From: an uncultured Bacteroidales bacterium
GTDB taxonomy: Bacteria > Bacteroidota > Bacteroidia > Bacteroidales > UBA932
NCBI GenBank assembly: GCA_900316525.1
Contig: ONDF01000015.1
Coordinates: forward strand, 1 to 64,000
Direction of reading: 5' to 3'
Length of the DNA stretch: 64,000 nt
The notes under the pieces are model-generated. The model did not search any database. It was given only the letters and a program-made list of their open reading frames with translations, and had not been told where the DNA came from. Shown here in pieces: positions 16,314 to 25,679 of the stretch. Numbering within the stretch: position 1 is the first letter of the stretch; every line of letters begins with the position of its first letter. The position numbers and the translations under genes were made by a program.

Positions 16314-19172
16314 GTATCCGAAGATATCCTCCAGCGTCACCTGCTGCACAGGACCCAGGGTCTTGAGGAAGTCCATGTCCAGGTCCGTGGGGTCGCCGAG
16401 GATGGCGTACACGTAGGGACGTCCCTTGATCCACTTCGCGTGCGTGGCGCGGAGGTCGTCCATCGTCAGGCTGTTCACTTTCTCATACACCTGCTTCTCG
16501 CGCGGCTCGGTGAGGCCGAGTTCCTGCGCGGTCAAGTAGCTGTACAGGACGCGGTCGCCGATGGTGCGCTGGGTGCGGAGCCGGCCCAGGATGGAGGCCT
16601 TCGCAATCTCCAGGTTCTCAGGCGCTTCCGGCAGAGTTTCAATGATCTCGTCGAATCCGTCCACCGCCTTCTTCAGCTTGTCGTTCTGGGAGGCGATGGT
16701 GGCGCGGAAAGCGTAGGTGTCGTTCTTGAAAGCGGGGCCGCTGAGGTTCGCGCCGGCGCTGTAGGCCAGGGCGCGGGACTCACGCATCTCCTGGAACACG
16801 ATGGCATTCATGCCGCCGCCGTAGTACTCGTTGAACAGGTCGATGTACGGATCCTGCGAGAGGTCCAGCGTCTCGCCGCGGTCGGAGTACTGGATGTAGT
16901 TGAACTGGCGGGACTGGTAGGGTGCGAGGATCACTTTGGCGGCCGGGGTGAGCTGCTTGGCGGCGTACGTCTTCACGAGCGGCTCGAGGCCCTCGGTCGG
17001 ATGGGCGGCCTTCACCATCTCCTTGACCTCCTCGACGGAGGCGGGGCCGTAGTAGAGGATCGTGGGCTTCTTGGTGAGGAGGTCCTTGACGGAATGGAGA
17101 AGCTCATCGGAGGTAAGGCCGGCGACGGCGGCGTTCGTGAGGGTCTTAGCCTTCACGTAGTCGGCGCCGTAGATCAGATAGTTCTGCAGGGCGCTGTTGC
17201 AGGCGCGCTGGTTCTTCTTGTTGTCCATGAGCTCGGTAAGGACGTCATCGTCGCCCACGGCCGTGCGGAAGAGGCTCTCCACGATGCCGAGCGCCTTGGG
17301 CAGGTTCTCGCTCAGGCCGTCCACACGGACGTTCGTCGTGTTGCCGCCCACGGACAGGCCATAGCTGCAGGCCAGGCCGTACATCTCGGACGCGATCTCG
17401 GCAGCGGACTTGTCCGGGGTGCCGAGGTAGTCGAAGTAGCTGGCGGCGAGGCCCAGGACCGGGTCGTTGTCGCTGCCGCGGTCATAGCGGAAGGTGAGCG
17501 TGGCGATGTCGTTCTTCTCGTTCTTCTTGTACAGGAGCTGCAGGCCGTCGCAGTCGGCGACGGTCATGTCCTTGGAGAAGTCCACGAACACGGGCTCGAT
17601 GGGCGCGACCTCGGCGGCGGCGATGCCGGCGAGGAAGTCGCTCTGCTTGTCGCGGTTCGTCACGATCGGGGTGATGCGCGGGGCTTCGATCTTCTTGATG
17701 GAGGTGTCTTCACCGATGTGCTTGTAGGCGATGGCGTAAGCCTGCCCGCCCAGGAACTTGTTCGCGAAGTCGACGACGTCGGCCTTGGTCACCTGGGCGA
17801 TGCGGTCCATCTTGCCCACGACGGTCTTCCAGGGCATCCGGTTGATGAAGGCGTCCACGAACTGGCTGGCGCGGCTGCGGTTGGACACGAGGCTCTGCAT
17901 CTCCCGGAGCTTGTAGTTGGCCTTGGCGGCCTCGACGAGCTCTTCGGAGAAGTCGCCGTTGCGGAGCTTGGCGACCTCGGCGAGGAGGATGTCACGGACT
18001 TCCTCCAGGGTCTGGCCCTCCTTGGGCATGCCCTCGAGGATGAACAGGCCGTGGTCCACGCGGCCGTACGACAGCACGCCGGCGTCCAGGGCGGTCTGGT
18101 TCTGGACGACGTCCAGGTCGATGAGGCCGGCCTGTCCGTTCGAGAGGACGGATGCGACGATGTCCGTGATGTCGCTGTCGGTGGAAGAGGTGCCCGGCGT
18201 GCGCCAGCCCATGATCACGAATTCGGCCTCGTTGCCGAGGATCTGCTTCTCCTTCGGGGCGGTGACGGGCGCTTCCGGCTTCACGGTGAAGGTCGGGAGG
18301 TTCTTGTTGGGCTTCCAGTCGCCGAAGTATTTCTCGATGATCTTGACGGCCTCGTCCGGGTCGAAATCGCCGGAGAGGCAGATGGCCACGTTGTTCGGGA
18401 CATAGTAGGTGTCCTTCTGCTTGCGGATGGCCTTCAGGGACGGGTTCTTCAGGTGGTCCTGCGTGCCGATGACGGTCTGGGTGCCGTACGGGTGGTTCGG
18501 GAAGAGCATCGCGTTGAGGGCGTCGAACGTCTTCTCGGAGTCGTCGGTCAGGCCCATGTTCTTCTCCTCGTACACGGCCTCGAGCTCGGTGTGGAAGCCG
18601 CGGAAGACGCAGTTCTTGAAGCGGTCGGCCTCGATCTTCGCCCAGTTCTCGAGCTGGTTGGAGGGGATTTCCTCCACATAGCAGGTCACGTCGTCGGAGG
18701 TGTAGGCGTTGGAGCCGCGGGAGCCGATGATGGACATGAGCTTGTCATACTCGTTCGGGATCGCGATCTTGGACGCCTCGTAGCTGATGGAGTCGATCTG
18801 GTGGTACAGGTCCAGGCGGGCCTGCGGGTCCGTCAGGGTGCGGTACACCTCGAACAGGCTGTCGATGGACGCGAGCATCGGCTTCTCGGCCTCGTAATCC
18901 TGCGTGCCGAACTGTTCGGTGCCCTTGAACATCATGTGCTCCAGGTAGTGGGCGAGACCGGTGTTGTCGGCCGGATCGTCCTTGCCGCCCGCGCGGACGG
19001 GCATGTAGGTCTGGATGCGGGGTTCGTCCTTGTTGACGGTCATGTACACGGTCAGGCCGTTCTTCAGGGTGTAGATCTTCGCGTCGAGCGGATCGCCCTT
19101 GACGGTTTCGTACTTGGGGCCGCAGGAAGCGGCGACGGCGGCCAGGGCCGCCAGCAGAAGCAATTTCTTCAT
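16311..19172 (-). CDS. M16-family zinc peptidase lipoprotein
   Basis: A 953-residue pitrilysin/insulinase-type peptidase with two tandem M16 halves. The N-terminal half carries the inverted zinc motif HYLEH (His75, Glu78, His79) and the distal glutamate near residue 200 (TELEAVYEEKN). The C-terminal half lacks it, as expected for the inactive partner domain. A lipoprotein signal ends in VAASC (Cys17), placing it at the envelope, where it should degrade oligopeptides. It is monocistronic, with a -7-like TAAATTTG at 19192-19199 just upstream of the start. Confidence 0.92.
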   Translation of the reverse strand: MKKLLLLAALAAVAASCGPKYETVKGDPLDAKIYTLKNGLTVYMTVNKDEPRIQTYMPVRAGGKDDPADNTGLAHYLEHMMFKGTEQFGTQDYEAEKPMLASIDSLFEVYRTLTDPQARLDLYHQIDSISYEASKIAIPNEYDKLMSIIGSRGSNAYTSDDVTCYVEEIPSNQLENWAKIEADRFKNCVFRGFHTELEAVYEEKNMGLTDDSEKTFDALNAMLFPNHPYGTQTVIGTQDHLKNPSLKAIRKQKDTYYVPNNVAICLSGDFDPDEAVKIIEKYFGDWKPNKNLPTFTVKPEAPVTAPKEKQILGNEAEFVIMGWRTPGTSSTDSDITDIVASVLSNGQAGLIDLDVVQNQTALDAGVLSYGRVDHGLFILEGMPKEGQTLEEVRDILLAEVAKLRNGDFSEELVEAAKANYKLREMQSLVSNRSRASQFVDAFINRMPWKTVVGKMDRIAQVTKADVVDFANKFLGGQAYAIAYKHIGEDTSIKKIEAPRITPIVTNRDKQSDFLAGIAAAEVAPIEPVFVDFSKDMTVADCDGLQLLYKKNEKNDIATLTFRYDRGSDNDPVLGLAASYFDYLGTPDKSAAEIASEMYGLACSYGLSVGGNTTNVRVDGLSENLPKALGIVESLFRTAVGDDDVLTELMDNKKNQRACNSALQNYLIYGADYVKAKTLTNAAVAGLTSDELLHSVKDLLTKKPTILYYGPASVEEVKEMVKAAHPTEGLEPLVKTYAAKQLTPAAKVILAPYQSRQFNYIQYSDRGETLDLSQDPYIDLFNEYYGGGMNAIVFQEMRESRALAYSAGANLSGPAFKNDTYAFRATIASQNDKLKKAVDGFDEIIETLPEAPENLEIAKASILGRLRTQRTIGDRVLYSYLTAQELGLTEPREKQVYEKVNSLTMDDLRATHAKWIKGRPYVYAILGDPTDLDMDFLKTLGPVQQVTLEDIFGY

Positions 19173-19218
19173 GTCAATATGTTTGATCAGGCAAATTTAC
19201 ATATTTTCAGGCAAAAAG

Positions 19219-19249
19219 AAAGGCCCCGCAGCGTTTCTGCGGGGCCTTT
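19219..19249 (-). terminator. Rho-independent terminator after the HTH gene
   Basis: A perfect 13-bp stem (AAAGGCCCCGCAG / CTGCGGGGCCTTT) encloses a CGTTT loop. On the minus strand it is followed by a T-rich tract (CTTTTTG). It ends the NfeD-flotillin-HTH operon before the M16 promoter. Confidence 0.9.
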
Positions 19250-19264
19250 GCGGGTTCGGACGGC

Positions 19265-19486
19265 TTATCCGGACGGGGACTCTTCCGGCCTGTACTCCAG
19301 AATGTCTCCCGGCTGGCAGTCGAGGGCGCGGCAGATGGCCTCCATCGTGGTGATCCGGATGGCTTTCGCCTTGCCGCACTTGAGGATGGACAGGTTCGCG
19401 GGGGTGATGCCCACTTTTTCCGCCAGCTCGCCGGAGGACATCTTCCTCCGCGCCAGCATGACGTCGATATTGATGACGATGGGCAT
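19265..19486 (-). CDS. Small XRE-family (Cro/CI) HTH regulator
   Basis: A 73-residue protein consisting almost only of a Cro/CI helix-turn-helix (SSGELAEKVGITPANLSILKCGKAKAIRITT, residues 17-47), of the small YozG-like type. Its start overlaps the flotillin stop by one base (TAATG), so it is translationally coupled to it. It could autoregulate the NfeD-flotillin operon, whose promoter region contains an 8-bp inverted repeat; that link is an inference. Confidence 0.85.
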   Translation of the reverse strand: MPIVINIDVMLARRKMSSGELAEKVGITPANLSILKCGKAKAIRITTMEAICRALDCQPGDILEYRPEESPSG

Positions 19487-20904
19487 TATTTCACCTCCTC
19501 CTGGACCTCGGGCTCTTTCTTGTCAGCGCCCTTCAGGTAGTTCGGCAGCTCCATGCCGGCCATGTTGAAGAGATCGTTCAGCGGGGGAACGGATTTCATC
19601 AGTCCGGAGATGAAATTGGACGTCGCGGTCTTGCCGTCGGTGCCGGTGCCGGTATCCCAGACGGTGACCTTGTCGATGTTGATACCCTTCACGGCCTCGA
19701 CCTGCGTCTTCACCAGATCCGGGAGCTTGTCGGCGATCATCATCAGGACGGCCTTCTGAGCGTCGCCCTGGGCGGCTCCCACGAGCTGCTGGAAACCGGT
19801 CGCCTGCTTGGTGAGGATTTCGAGGACACCTCGCGCCTGCGCGTCCATCTTGGCGTAGATGGCGTCGGCCTCACCCTTCGCCTTGCGGCGGATCTGCTCG
19901 GCCTCGGCTTCGGCGTCGATGATGGCCTTCTCCTTCTCGATCTGGGCGGGAACCACGACATTGGCCTTCTGGGTGGCCTGCTCGCGTTCGGCACGGGCGA
20001 GTTCCGCGTCACGCTCGGACTTGTAGGCCTCCTCGAGGGCCTTCGCGGCCTGGACCTTCTCGGCGGCGACGGCTACGCGGTCGGCCTCGGCCTCCTTCTC
20101 GCGGCGGGTCGCGTTGGAGTTCGCGATGGCGATCTTGGAGTTGTTTTCACCTTCGACGGCGAGGGCGTTCGCCTCTGCGGTCTTGATACGGGTGTCACGG
20201 GTGGTCTCGGCGATCCGGATGTCCTTGTCCCGGTCGGCCTCGGCCTTACCGATCTCACCGAAGCGGTTCTGCTCGGCGACGGACTTCTTCGCGTCGTTGA
20301 TGGCCTTCGCGGCGGCTTCCTTACCGAGGGCCTCGATATAGCCGGACTCGTCGCGGATATCGGTGACGTTCACGTTGATGAGCTTCAGGCCGATCTTGCG
20401 GAGTTCCGCTTCCACGTTGGTGGAGACGTTGGCGAGGAACTTGTCGCGGTCCGCGTTGATCTCCTCGATGTCCATCGTCGCGATCACGAGACGGAGCTGG
20501 CCGAAGAGGATATCGGTCGCGATGTTCTGGATGCTGTCCACGCTGAGGCCCAGCAGACGCTCGGCCGCGTTGGTCATGTTGTCCGGCTCGGTGGAGATAC
20601 CCACGGTGAAGCGGCAGGGGACGTCGACGCGGATGTTCTGCTTGGACAGGGCGTTGGTGAGGTTGCACTCGATGGAGATGGGCTTGAGGTCCAGGAAAGC
20701 GTAATCCTGGAACACGGGCCAGATGAAGGCCGCGCCGCCGTGGATGCAGCGGGCGGAGGAAATGGAACCGGTCGCGTTCTTGCCGGTCTTACCGTAGATG
20801 ACCAGGATCTTGTCGGAGGGGCAGCGGCGGTAGCGCTTCAGGATGGCGGCGAGCGTCACGAAGGCGACCGCCACGACGATGAGGATGATGTAAAGCTGTT
20901 CCAT
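19486..20904 (-). CDS. Flotillin-like SPFH-domain membrane protein
   Basis: A 472-residue flotillin (YuaG/FloT type). It has one N-terminal membrane helix (about 3-22), an SPFH/band-7 domain (about 27-200), a long Ala/Glu-rich coiled coil (about 200-360) and a C-terminal tail ending at PNYLKGADKK. Flotillins form large membrane scaffolds and are commonly co-transcribed with NfeD proteins, as here. The coiled coil should drive oligomerisation. No catalytic motif is expected. Confidence 0.9.
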   Translation of the reverse strand: MEQLYIILIVVAVAFVTLAAILKRYRRCPSDKILVIYGKTGKNATGSISSARCIHGGAAFIWPVFQDYAFLDLKPISIECNLTNALSKQNIRVDVPCRFTVGISTEPDNMTNAAERLLGLSVDSIQNIATDILFGQLRLVIATMDIEEINADRDKFLANVSTNVEAELRKIGLKLINVNVTDIRDESGYIEALGKEAAAKAINDAKKSVAEQNRFGEIGKAEADRDKDIRIAETTRDTRIKTAEANALAVEGENNSKIAIANSNATRREKEAEADRVAVAAEKVQAAKALEEAYKSERDAELARAEREQATQKANVVVPAQIEKEKAIIDAEAEAEQIRRKAKGEADAIYAKMDAQARGVLEILTKQATGFQQLVGAAQGDAQKAVLMMIADKLPDLVKTQVEAVKGINIDKVTVWDTGTGTDGKTATSNFISGLMKSVPPLNDLFNMAGMELPNYLKGADKKEPEVQEEVK

Positions 20905-20908
20905 ATGG

Positions 20909-21517
20909 TTAGATGATATAAGAGTTCAGTTCTTCGACCAGGAGCGTGTTGCCGTCGATGGCTTCGACGACCTTGACGGAGGTTCCGGTCTTGATTTCGT
21001 CGCCGTCGGTGACGGCGTTGTATTCGCGGACGGCGCCCTGGATGGTGATCTGGACCTTCCCTTCGCCGGCGCGTTCGCCCGGGATGCGGAGGTAGCACTT
21101 GCCCTGGCAGCCCACCGCGGCCTTGTACACGTTGATGTTGCCGCTCTGCTGCATGGAGTACAGCCATTTGAACATGTACATCACCAGGGCGACGAGGGCG
21201 ATGCCCACCAGCACGGAGATGATGACCAGGACGGCGGTGGACTTCACCGACGGCTGCAGGATGATGGCCGTCCAGCCGAAGCCCAGGAAGAAATTGACAA
21301 AGTTGCGGAAGGTGTACAGGTTGGCGCCGCTGTCGATGTTCGACAGGTCGGATCCGTCCATGGAGGTGTCCACGTCCATGTCGAAGTCCGTGCTGTCCGC
21401 ATCGGCGCCGAGGAAAGTCATCACCGTCTGGATGACGAAGATGAGGGTCGCGGTGAGGGTGACGCCCCACAGGAGTTTCATGACCGGGCTCAAATCGGCC
21501 CACCAAGTTGCGATCAT
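20909..21517 (-). CDS. NfeD-like membrane protein, flotillin partner
   Basis: A 202-residue protein with an N-terminal membrane helix (about 14-37), an acidic stretch (ADADSTDFDMDVDTSMDGSD), two more hydrophobic helices (about 70-120) and a C-terminal OB-fold-like beta domain (about 130-198). This is the short NfeD type that pairs with SPFH proteins. It is 4 nt upstream of the flotillin gene and first in the operon. The acidic loop between helices is unusual and could bind cations, which is speculative. Confidence 0.75.
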   Translation of the reverse strand: MIATWWADLSPVMKLLWGVTLTATLIFVIQTVMTFLGADADSTDFDMDVDTSMDGSDLSNIDSGANLYTFRNFVNFFLGFGWTAIILQPSVKSTAVLVIISVLVGIALVALVMYMFKWLYSMQQSGNINVYKAAVGCQGKCYLRIPGERAGEGKVQITIQGAVREYNAVTDGDEIKTGTSVKVVEAIDGNTLLVEELNSYII

Positions 21518-21543
21518 ATCGGATACAAATTAGGTTTGTGTTG

Positions 21544-21573
21544 CAAAGATAGAAAGAATTTATTGAAAAACAA
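21544..21573 (-). promoter_or_regulatory. Promoter of the NfeD-flotillin operon
   Basis: On the minus strand TTG (21571-21573), a 19-nt spacer and TATCTTTG (21544-21551) give a canonical Bacteroidota promoter, 26 nt upstream of the NfeD start. Confidence 0.7.
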
Positions 21574-21578
21574 TAAAT
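21558..21578. promoter_or_regulatory. 8-bp inverted repeat over the -33 region
   Basis: ATTTATTG and CAATAAAT flank AAAAA. The right arm covers the -33 TTG of the NfeD promoter, a position suited to a repressor operator. The small XRE protein encoded at the end of the operon is a candidate ligand. Confidence 0.4.
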
Positions 21579-21653
21579 ATTCGCAAAATCTCAACAAAAA
21601 TATTTTAAAAACTTGAAAAGGGGAGGAGGGGGACAGAATTGCGTGAAAATTCC

Positions 21654-21661
21654 TATATTTG
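21654..21661 (+). promoter_or_regulatory. -7 element of the AI-2E permease gene
   Basis: TATATTTG matches TAnnTTTG and lies only 6 nt before the ATG at 21668, so transcription would start at or next to the start codon (leaderless mRNA). No -33 at ideal spacing is evident. Confidence 0.5.
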
Positions 21662-21667
21662 TAGGTT

Positions 21668-22813
21668 ATGGAACAGGAAAGAAGCATCGACCGGCTGGCC
21701 CGGTACATTATCATCGCGGCGACCCTCGCCATCCTGGCGTGTCTGTGCTGGTATTTCAAGAGCGTCCTCATGTACATCATCGTGGCGTTCGTGGTGTCGT
21801 TGATCGGCCAGCCCGTGATGCGGCTGCTCCGGAAGATCCGCATCCGGGGCAAATCCGCGCCGGACGGGCTTCTCGCTATCCTCACCATCGTCCTCATCCT
21901 CGGGACCCTCATTCTCGTGGTCACGCAGGTCATTCCGGTCGTGACAGGCATTGTCCGGGACGCCGCCGTGCTGAACAGCGTCACGGTCGACGGAAATCCC
22001 CTGGACCGGGTCAATGACTGGATCGTGGGCCTGTTCCCGGGCCTCGGGCCGGACTTCAATATCATCACCATCCTGATGGACAAGCTCCGGGAGGTGACGA
22101 ACGTGTCCAATGTCACGACGGTCATCAGTTCCGTGACCTCCTTCGTGACCAGCCTCGTCGTCGGCCTGTTCTCCATCGTGTTCATCTCCTTCTTCTTCGT
22201 GCGTGACGGGAACCTGTTCCGGAAGATCGTCTGCGCCCTGGTCCCGGACCGGATGGAGGCGAACCTGGCGAAGTCCCTCGGGGATATCGAAGGCCTCCTG
22301 TCCCGTTATTTCGTCGGCCTGCTGATCGAGATGACCGGTGTCGCCCTGCTGGATTTCCTGGGCCTGTGGGTCATCGCCCGGCTGGGCTTCTCGAACGCCC
22401 TGGGCATCGCCTTCATCGCCGGCATCCTGAACGTCATCCCGTATGTGGGTCCGCTCGTCGGGGAAGTGGTCGGCGTGGTCCTCGCCGTCATCCTCAAGTA
22501 CGGCACGGGCGTCGGCCTGGGCGTGAACATCTGGGTCTTCGCCCTCATCGTCCTCGCCATCATGCTCACCACCCAGCTGGTGGACAACTTCGTGTACCAG
22601 CCCCTGATCTATTCCACCAGCATCAAGGCGAGCCCGCTGGAGATCTTCATCGTCATCCTCCTGGCCGGACACATCGGCGGCGTGGTCGGCATGCTGGTCG
22701 CCATCCCGGCCTACACGGTCGTGCGCGTCATCGCCAGCCGGTTCTTCCCGGACCTCAAGCCCGTAAAACGGCTGATTCCGGACCCTGCGGGGATCCGGAA
22801 CCAGAAAAAGTAG
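21668..22813 (+). CDS. AI-2E family (PerM/YdiK) membrane permease
   Basis: A 381-residue polytopic inner-membrane protein. Two N-terminal helices (about 10-60) and a third at about 70-90 precede a soluble stretch (95-165). Further helices follow, with the family motif IAGILNVIPYVGPLVGE and the C-terminal QPLIYSTSIKASPLEIFIVILLAGHIGG. The family includes proposed autoinducer-2 exporters and Na/H antiporters, so the substrate cannot be assigned. It is a single gene, divergent from the NfeD operon and convergent with adk. Confidence 0.88.
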   Translation: MEQERSIDRLARYIIIAATLAILACLCWYFKSVLMYIIVAFVVSLIGQPVMRLLRKIRIRGKSAPDGLLAILTIVLILGTLILVVTQVIPVVTGIVRDAAVLNSVTVDGNPLDRVNDWIVGLFPGLGPDFNIITILMDKLREVTNVSNVTTVISSVTSFVTSLVVGLFSIVFISFFFVRDGNLFRKIVCALVPDRMEANLAKSLGDIEGLLSRYFVGLLIEMTGVALLDFLGLWVIARLGFSNALGIAFIAGILNVIPYVGPLVGEVVGVVLAVILKYGTGVGLGVNIWVFALIVLAIMLTTQLVDNFVYQPLIYSTSIKASPLEIFIVILLAGHIGGVVGMLVAIPAYTVVRVIASRFFPDLKPVKRLIPDPAGIRNQKK

Positions 22814-22828
22814 ATTTCCCGACTGCGA

Positions 22829-23401
22829 TTAGAAACGGTCCATCAGGTCGAAGATGCGGCCCTGGACCTCCGCGATGGTGCCCACGCCGTCGATCTCGTT
22901 GTACCGGCCGGTTTCCTTGTAGAATCCCACGAGGGGTTCCGTCTTTTCGTGATAGGTGCGGATGCGGTTCTCCACGACCTCGGGGCGGGCGTCGTCGGCG
23001 CGGCCTTCGATGGTGGCGCGGTGCGCGATGCGCTCGTGGATCATCGCGTCAGGGATCATGATGGAGACCACGGCCGTGACGGCCTCGCCGGTCTTGGCGA
23101 GCATCGCGTCGAGGGCCTCGGCCTGGGCGATGGTGCGGGGGAAGCCGTCCAGCAGGAAGCCGTCCACGCCTTCCGTGCCCTGGAACTTCGCCTCGATCAT
23201 GCCTTCGACGACTTCGTCGGGAACGAGGGAGCCGGCCTCGATGAGGGCCTTGGCCTGGAGGCCGAGCGGCGTGCCCGCGGCGATCTCGCTGCGGAGGAGT
23301 TCACCCGTGGAGAGGTGGCAGAGGTTGTACTTTTGCACCATGGCGCTGGCCTGGGTGCCCTTGCCGGCGCCCGGAGGGCCGAAGAGAATGTAGTATTTCA
23401 T
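22829..23401 (-). CDS. adk: Adenylate kinase
   Basis: A 190-residue short-form adenylate kinase, interconverting ATP + AMP and 2 ADP. It has the P-loop GPPGAGKGTQ (residues 8-17), DGFPRT near 85-90, and a short LID (HRATIEGRADDARPEVVENR) without the zinc-binding insert. The start at 23401 gives the canonical MKYYILFGPPGAGKGT opening. It lies 2 nt downstream of hpt, forming a purine-nucleotide operon. Confidence 0.95.
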   Translation of the reverse strand: MKYYILFGPPGAGKGTQASAMVQKYNLCHLSTGELLRSEIAAGTPLGLQAKALIEAGSLVPDEVVEGMIEAKFQGTEGVDGFLLDGFPRTIAQAEALDAMLAKTGEAVTAVVSIMIPDAMIHERIAHRATIEGRADDARPEVVENRIRTYHEKTEPLVGFYKETGRYNEIDGVGTIAEVQGRIFDLMDRF

Positions 23402-23403
23402 AT

Positions 23404-23961
23404 TCAAAGCTTTGTATCCGTATCCAGGATGTAGATGTCCTTGTAATTGCGACCGAGGCCGTCGTAGTCCAGGCCGAAGCCCACGATGAAATCGTTCGGG
23501 ATCTCCATGGCCACGTAGTCCAGGCCGATGGTCTTCTTGTACATCTCGGGCTTCAGGAGCAGGGTGCACACCTTGACCTTGGAGGCCTTGCGGGCGTACA
23601 GGATCTTGACGAGGGCCTCGATGGTGCGGCCCGTGTCCACGATGTCCTCCACGATGATGACTTCCTTGCCGGTGATGTCGCCGGTGAGGCCCATGTCCAT
23701 GTGCACCGCGCCGGTGGAGGAGGTGCCCCGGTAGGAGGAGAGCTTGATGGACATCAGGTCCACGTCGAAGTCCAGGCGCTTCATCAGTTCGGCGGTGAAG
23801 AGGATGGAGCCGTTCAGCACGCAGAGGAGGACGGGCACGGTTCCGGTGCCTTCGTAGTCGGCGTTCATTCTGGCGGCGACGGCGTCGATGGACTTTTCGA
23901 TCTGGTCTCCCGGGATGAGGGGTTTGAAAACCTTGTCGTGAAGTTTGATTCTGTCTTTCAT
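23404..23961 (-). CDS. hpt: Hypoxanthine phosphoribosyltransferase
   Basis: A 185-residue type I phosphoribosyltransferase that salvages hypoxanthine (and guanine) with PRPP. The PRPP loop VIIVEDIVDTGRT is at 101-113, with the conserved SSYRG near 75-79. The start at 23961 is chosen because the 20 upstream residues of the longer frame are hydrophobic filler translated from promoter DNA. It is followed by adk after 2 nt. Confidence 0.93.
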   Translation of the reverse strand: MKDRIKLHDKVFKPLIPGDQIEKSIDAVAARMNADYEGTGTVPVLLCVLNGSILFTAELMKRLDFDVDLMSIKLSSYRGTSSTGAVHMDMGLTGDITGKEVIIVEDIVDTGRTIEALVKILYARKASKVKVCTLLLKPEMYKKTIGLDYVAMEIPNDFIVGFGLDYDGLGRNYKDIYILDTDTKL

Positions 23962-24086
23962 GGGGTCCTGTTTTAGCAACACAAAAATAATAAGAAAAAC
24001 ACAAAAAATCATCGAAAACATTTATTTTGAACTGAAACAACGCGCGGACTGCGCCGGGGCCGGGAAGAAAACCGTATTTTGGGCCC

Positions 24087-25679
24087 ATGAGAAGAAGAAT
24101 CGCGCTGCTCGCGCTCCTGCTGGCCGCCGTGCCGGCCGCCGCCCAGACCGACGAAGTCGTCCGGGCGGCCCTGTATCTGACCGGGGCGGACGGCCCCGAA
24201 GCCCTGGACGACCGGCTGGTCGACGAGCTGGAATCTTTCCGGAACCGGCCCTTGCCCCTCAACCGCGCCTCGCGGGCCCGCCTGCTGGATAGCGGCCTCC
24301 TGACGCCGTATCAGGTTGCTGCGCTGGCCGAGTACCGGAGTCTTTCCGGCGACGTGCTTTCCTTCGCCGAACTGGAACGGGTGGACGGATTCGGGAAAGA
24401 GGCGGTCGCGGCGCTCCGCCCTTTCCTTTCCCTGGAATCCGCCCGCCGTCCCGGCGAGGCGGTCCGGGACACGCTTACCTTCCGCCATTCGGCCCTGGTC
24501 CGGGCCACGCTGAAGGATGTGGGCGCGAAATACCGCCTCACAGCCGGGAACCTGGAGGCGGCCGGGGCCTGGAAAGGCCGGAGCGGGACGTTCTATGGCC
24601 TTTACCGGCTGCCGAAAGGGAAGATCCTCATCGGGGACTACAATGTCCGTTACGGGCAGGGACTGGCCTTCTGGAGCGCCTTCCAGCTGGCGGGCCTGAC
24701 CACCTTGGACGCTTTCTCCAAGCGGGCGAACGGCATCGCGCCTTCCTGGTCCTTCAACGGCGCGGGTACGCATCGCGGCCTGGCCTGGGACTATACGGGC
24801 CGTCATTTCCAATGGGCCCTGTTCGGGGCGCTGGACGGCACGGTGGGCGCCCATGCCGGCTGGCTGGGCCGGCGCGGCCAGGTGGGCATCACGGCCACAC
24901 CGGCGCGGGTCTCCCTGGACGGGAAGGTCGGCATCCGCGGGGTGGACCTTTTCGGCGAAGCGGCCTGGGGCGGGAAGACGCCCGCCGGCCTGGCCGGCAC
25001 CCTGTTCCCGCTGGGCGAACACTGGAAGGGCGCCCTCCAGGTCCGCGCGATACCCAGCGCCTATGCCGGCAAGAAAAACGGGGAATACGGCGCGGCGGTG
25101 GGCATTTCCTATCTCTCGGACAGCCGCGCCTTCAAAGCTTCCCTGACCGTCGACGGGGCCCTGCTTCCCAAACCGGCGACCGACACGGGCCGGAAGCAGG
25201 CCAAATCCACCGGCCTGCTGTCGTGGACGGTGACGGAGAACTGGCTGCTGGAGTCCCGGCTGGTGTACCGCTGGCGCAATTATGAGAGCAACCGGGCGGA
25301 TGTCCGGGCGGATGCCACCTGGAGCCGGGACGTATGGACCGTGAAAGGGCGGTTGAACGGGGTCCACGACGGGGGATTCGGCCTCCTGGGCTATCTGGAA
25401 GGGGGATGGAAGCCGCCGGGCGGGTTTGCCTGGATCCGCCTTACGGCGCACGCTACTTCCGGCTGGCAGTCCCGGATCTATGTCTATGAGCGGGATGCGC
25501 CGGGCAATTTCACGGCGCCGGCCTATTACGGGACCGGGTTCTCGGCGATGGCCTACGCCGGCTGGAAGAGAAAGGTCCGGAAGACGAGCTTCAAACTGTA
25601 CCTACGCGGCTCGTACCGGTGGCAAAAAGAAAAGCCCGGCGTGGCCGGGCTCAAGCTCCAGTTGCAGGCGGACCGCTAG
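24087..25679 (+). CDS. Helix-hairpin-helix plus beta-barrel-like envelope protein
   Basis: A 530-residue secreted protein. The signal peptide ends near residue 20 (VPAAAQ). A ComEA-like helix-hairpin-helix pair follows at about 57-115 (LNRASRARLLDSGLL, GFGKEAVAALRPFL). The remaining 400 residues alternate aromatic and polar positions with many Gly-Trp-Tyr stretches, consistent with an outer-membrane beta barrel. Proteins of this architecture are common and uncharacterised in Bacteroidota. The last 50 nt contain the terminator of the convergent MltD-like gene. Confidence 0.7.
   Translation: MRRRIALLALLLAAVPAAAQTDEVVRAALYLTGADGPEALDDRLVDELESFRNRPLPLNRASRARLLDSGLLTPYQVAALAEYRSLSGDVLSFAELERVDGFGKEAVAALRPFLSLESARRPGEAVRDTLTFRHSALVRATLKDVGAKYRLTAGNLEAAGAWKGRSGTFYGLYRLPKGKILIGDYNVRYGQGLAFWSAFQLAGLTTLDAFSKRANGIAPSWSFNGAGTHRGLAWDYTGRHFQWALFGALDGTVGAHAGWLGRRGQVGITATPARVSLDGKVGIRGVDLFGEAAWGGKTPAGLAGTLFPLGEHWKGALQVRAIPSAYAGKKNGEYGAAVGISYLSDSRAFKASLTVDGALLPKPATDTGRKQAKSTGLLSWTVTENWLLESRLVYRWRNYESNRADVRADATWSRDVWTVKGRLNGVHDGGFGLLGYLEGGWKPPGGFAWIRLTAHATSGWQSRIYVYERDAPGNFTAPAYYGTGFSAMAYAGWKRKVRKTSFKLYLRGSYRWQKEKPGVAGLKLQLQADR
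25624..25651 (-). terminator. Terminator of the MltD-like gene, inside the opposite CDS
   Basis: AGCCCGGC / GCCGGGCT (8-bp stem, GTG loop) is followed on the minus strand by TTTTCTTTTT-like sequence. It terminates the operon ending at 25676, but lies within the coding region of the plus-strand gene 24087-25679. Confidence 0.85.

Noticed and set aside
16440..19568. A 1042-codon plus-strand frame opposite the M16 peptidase
   Set aside because: It is a Val/Gly/Leu-rich shadow of a well-supported lipoprotein peptidase gene. It also crosses a terminator and a promoter.
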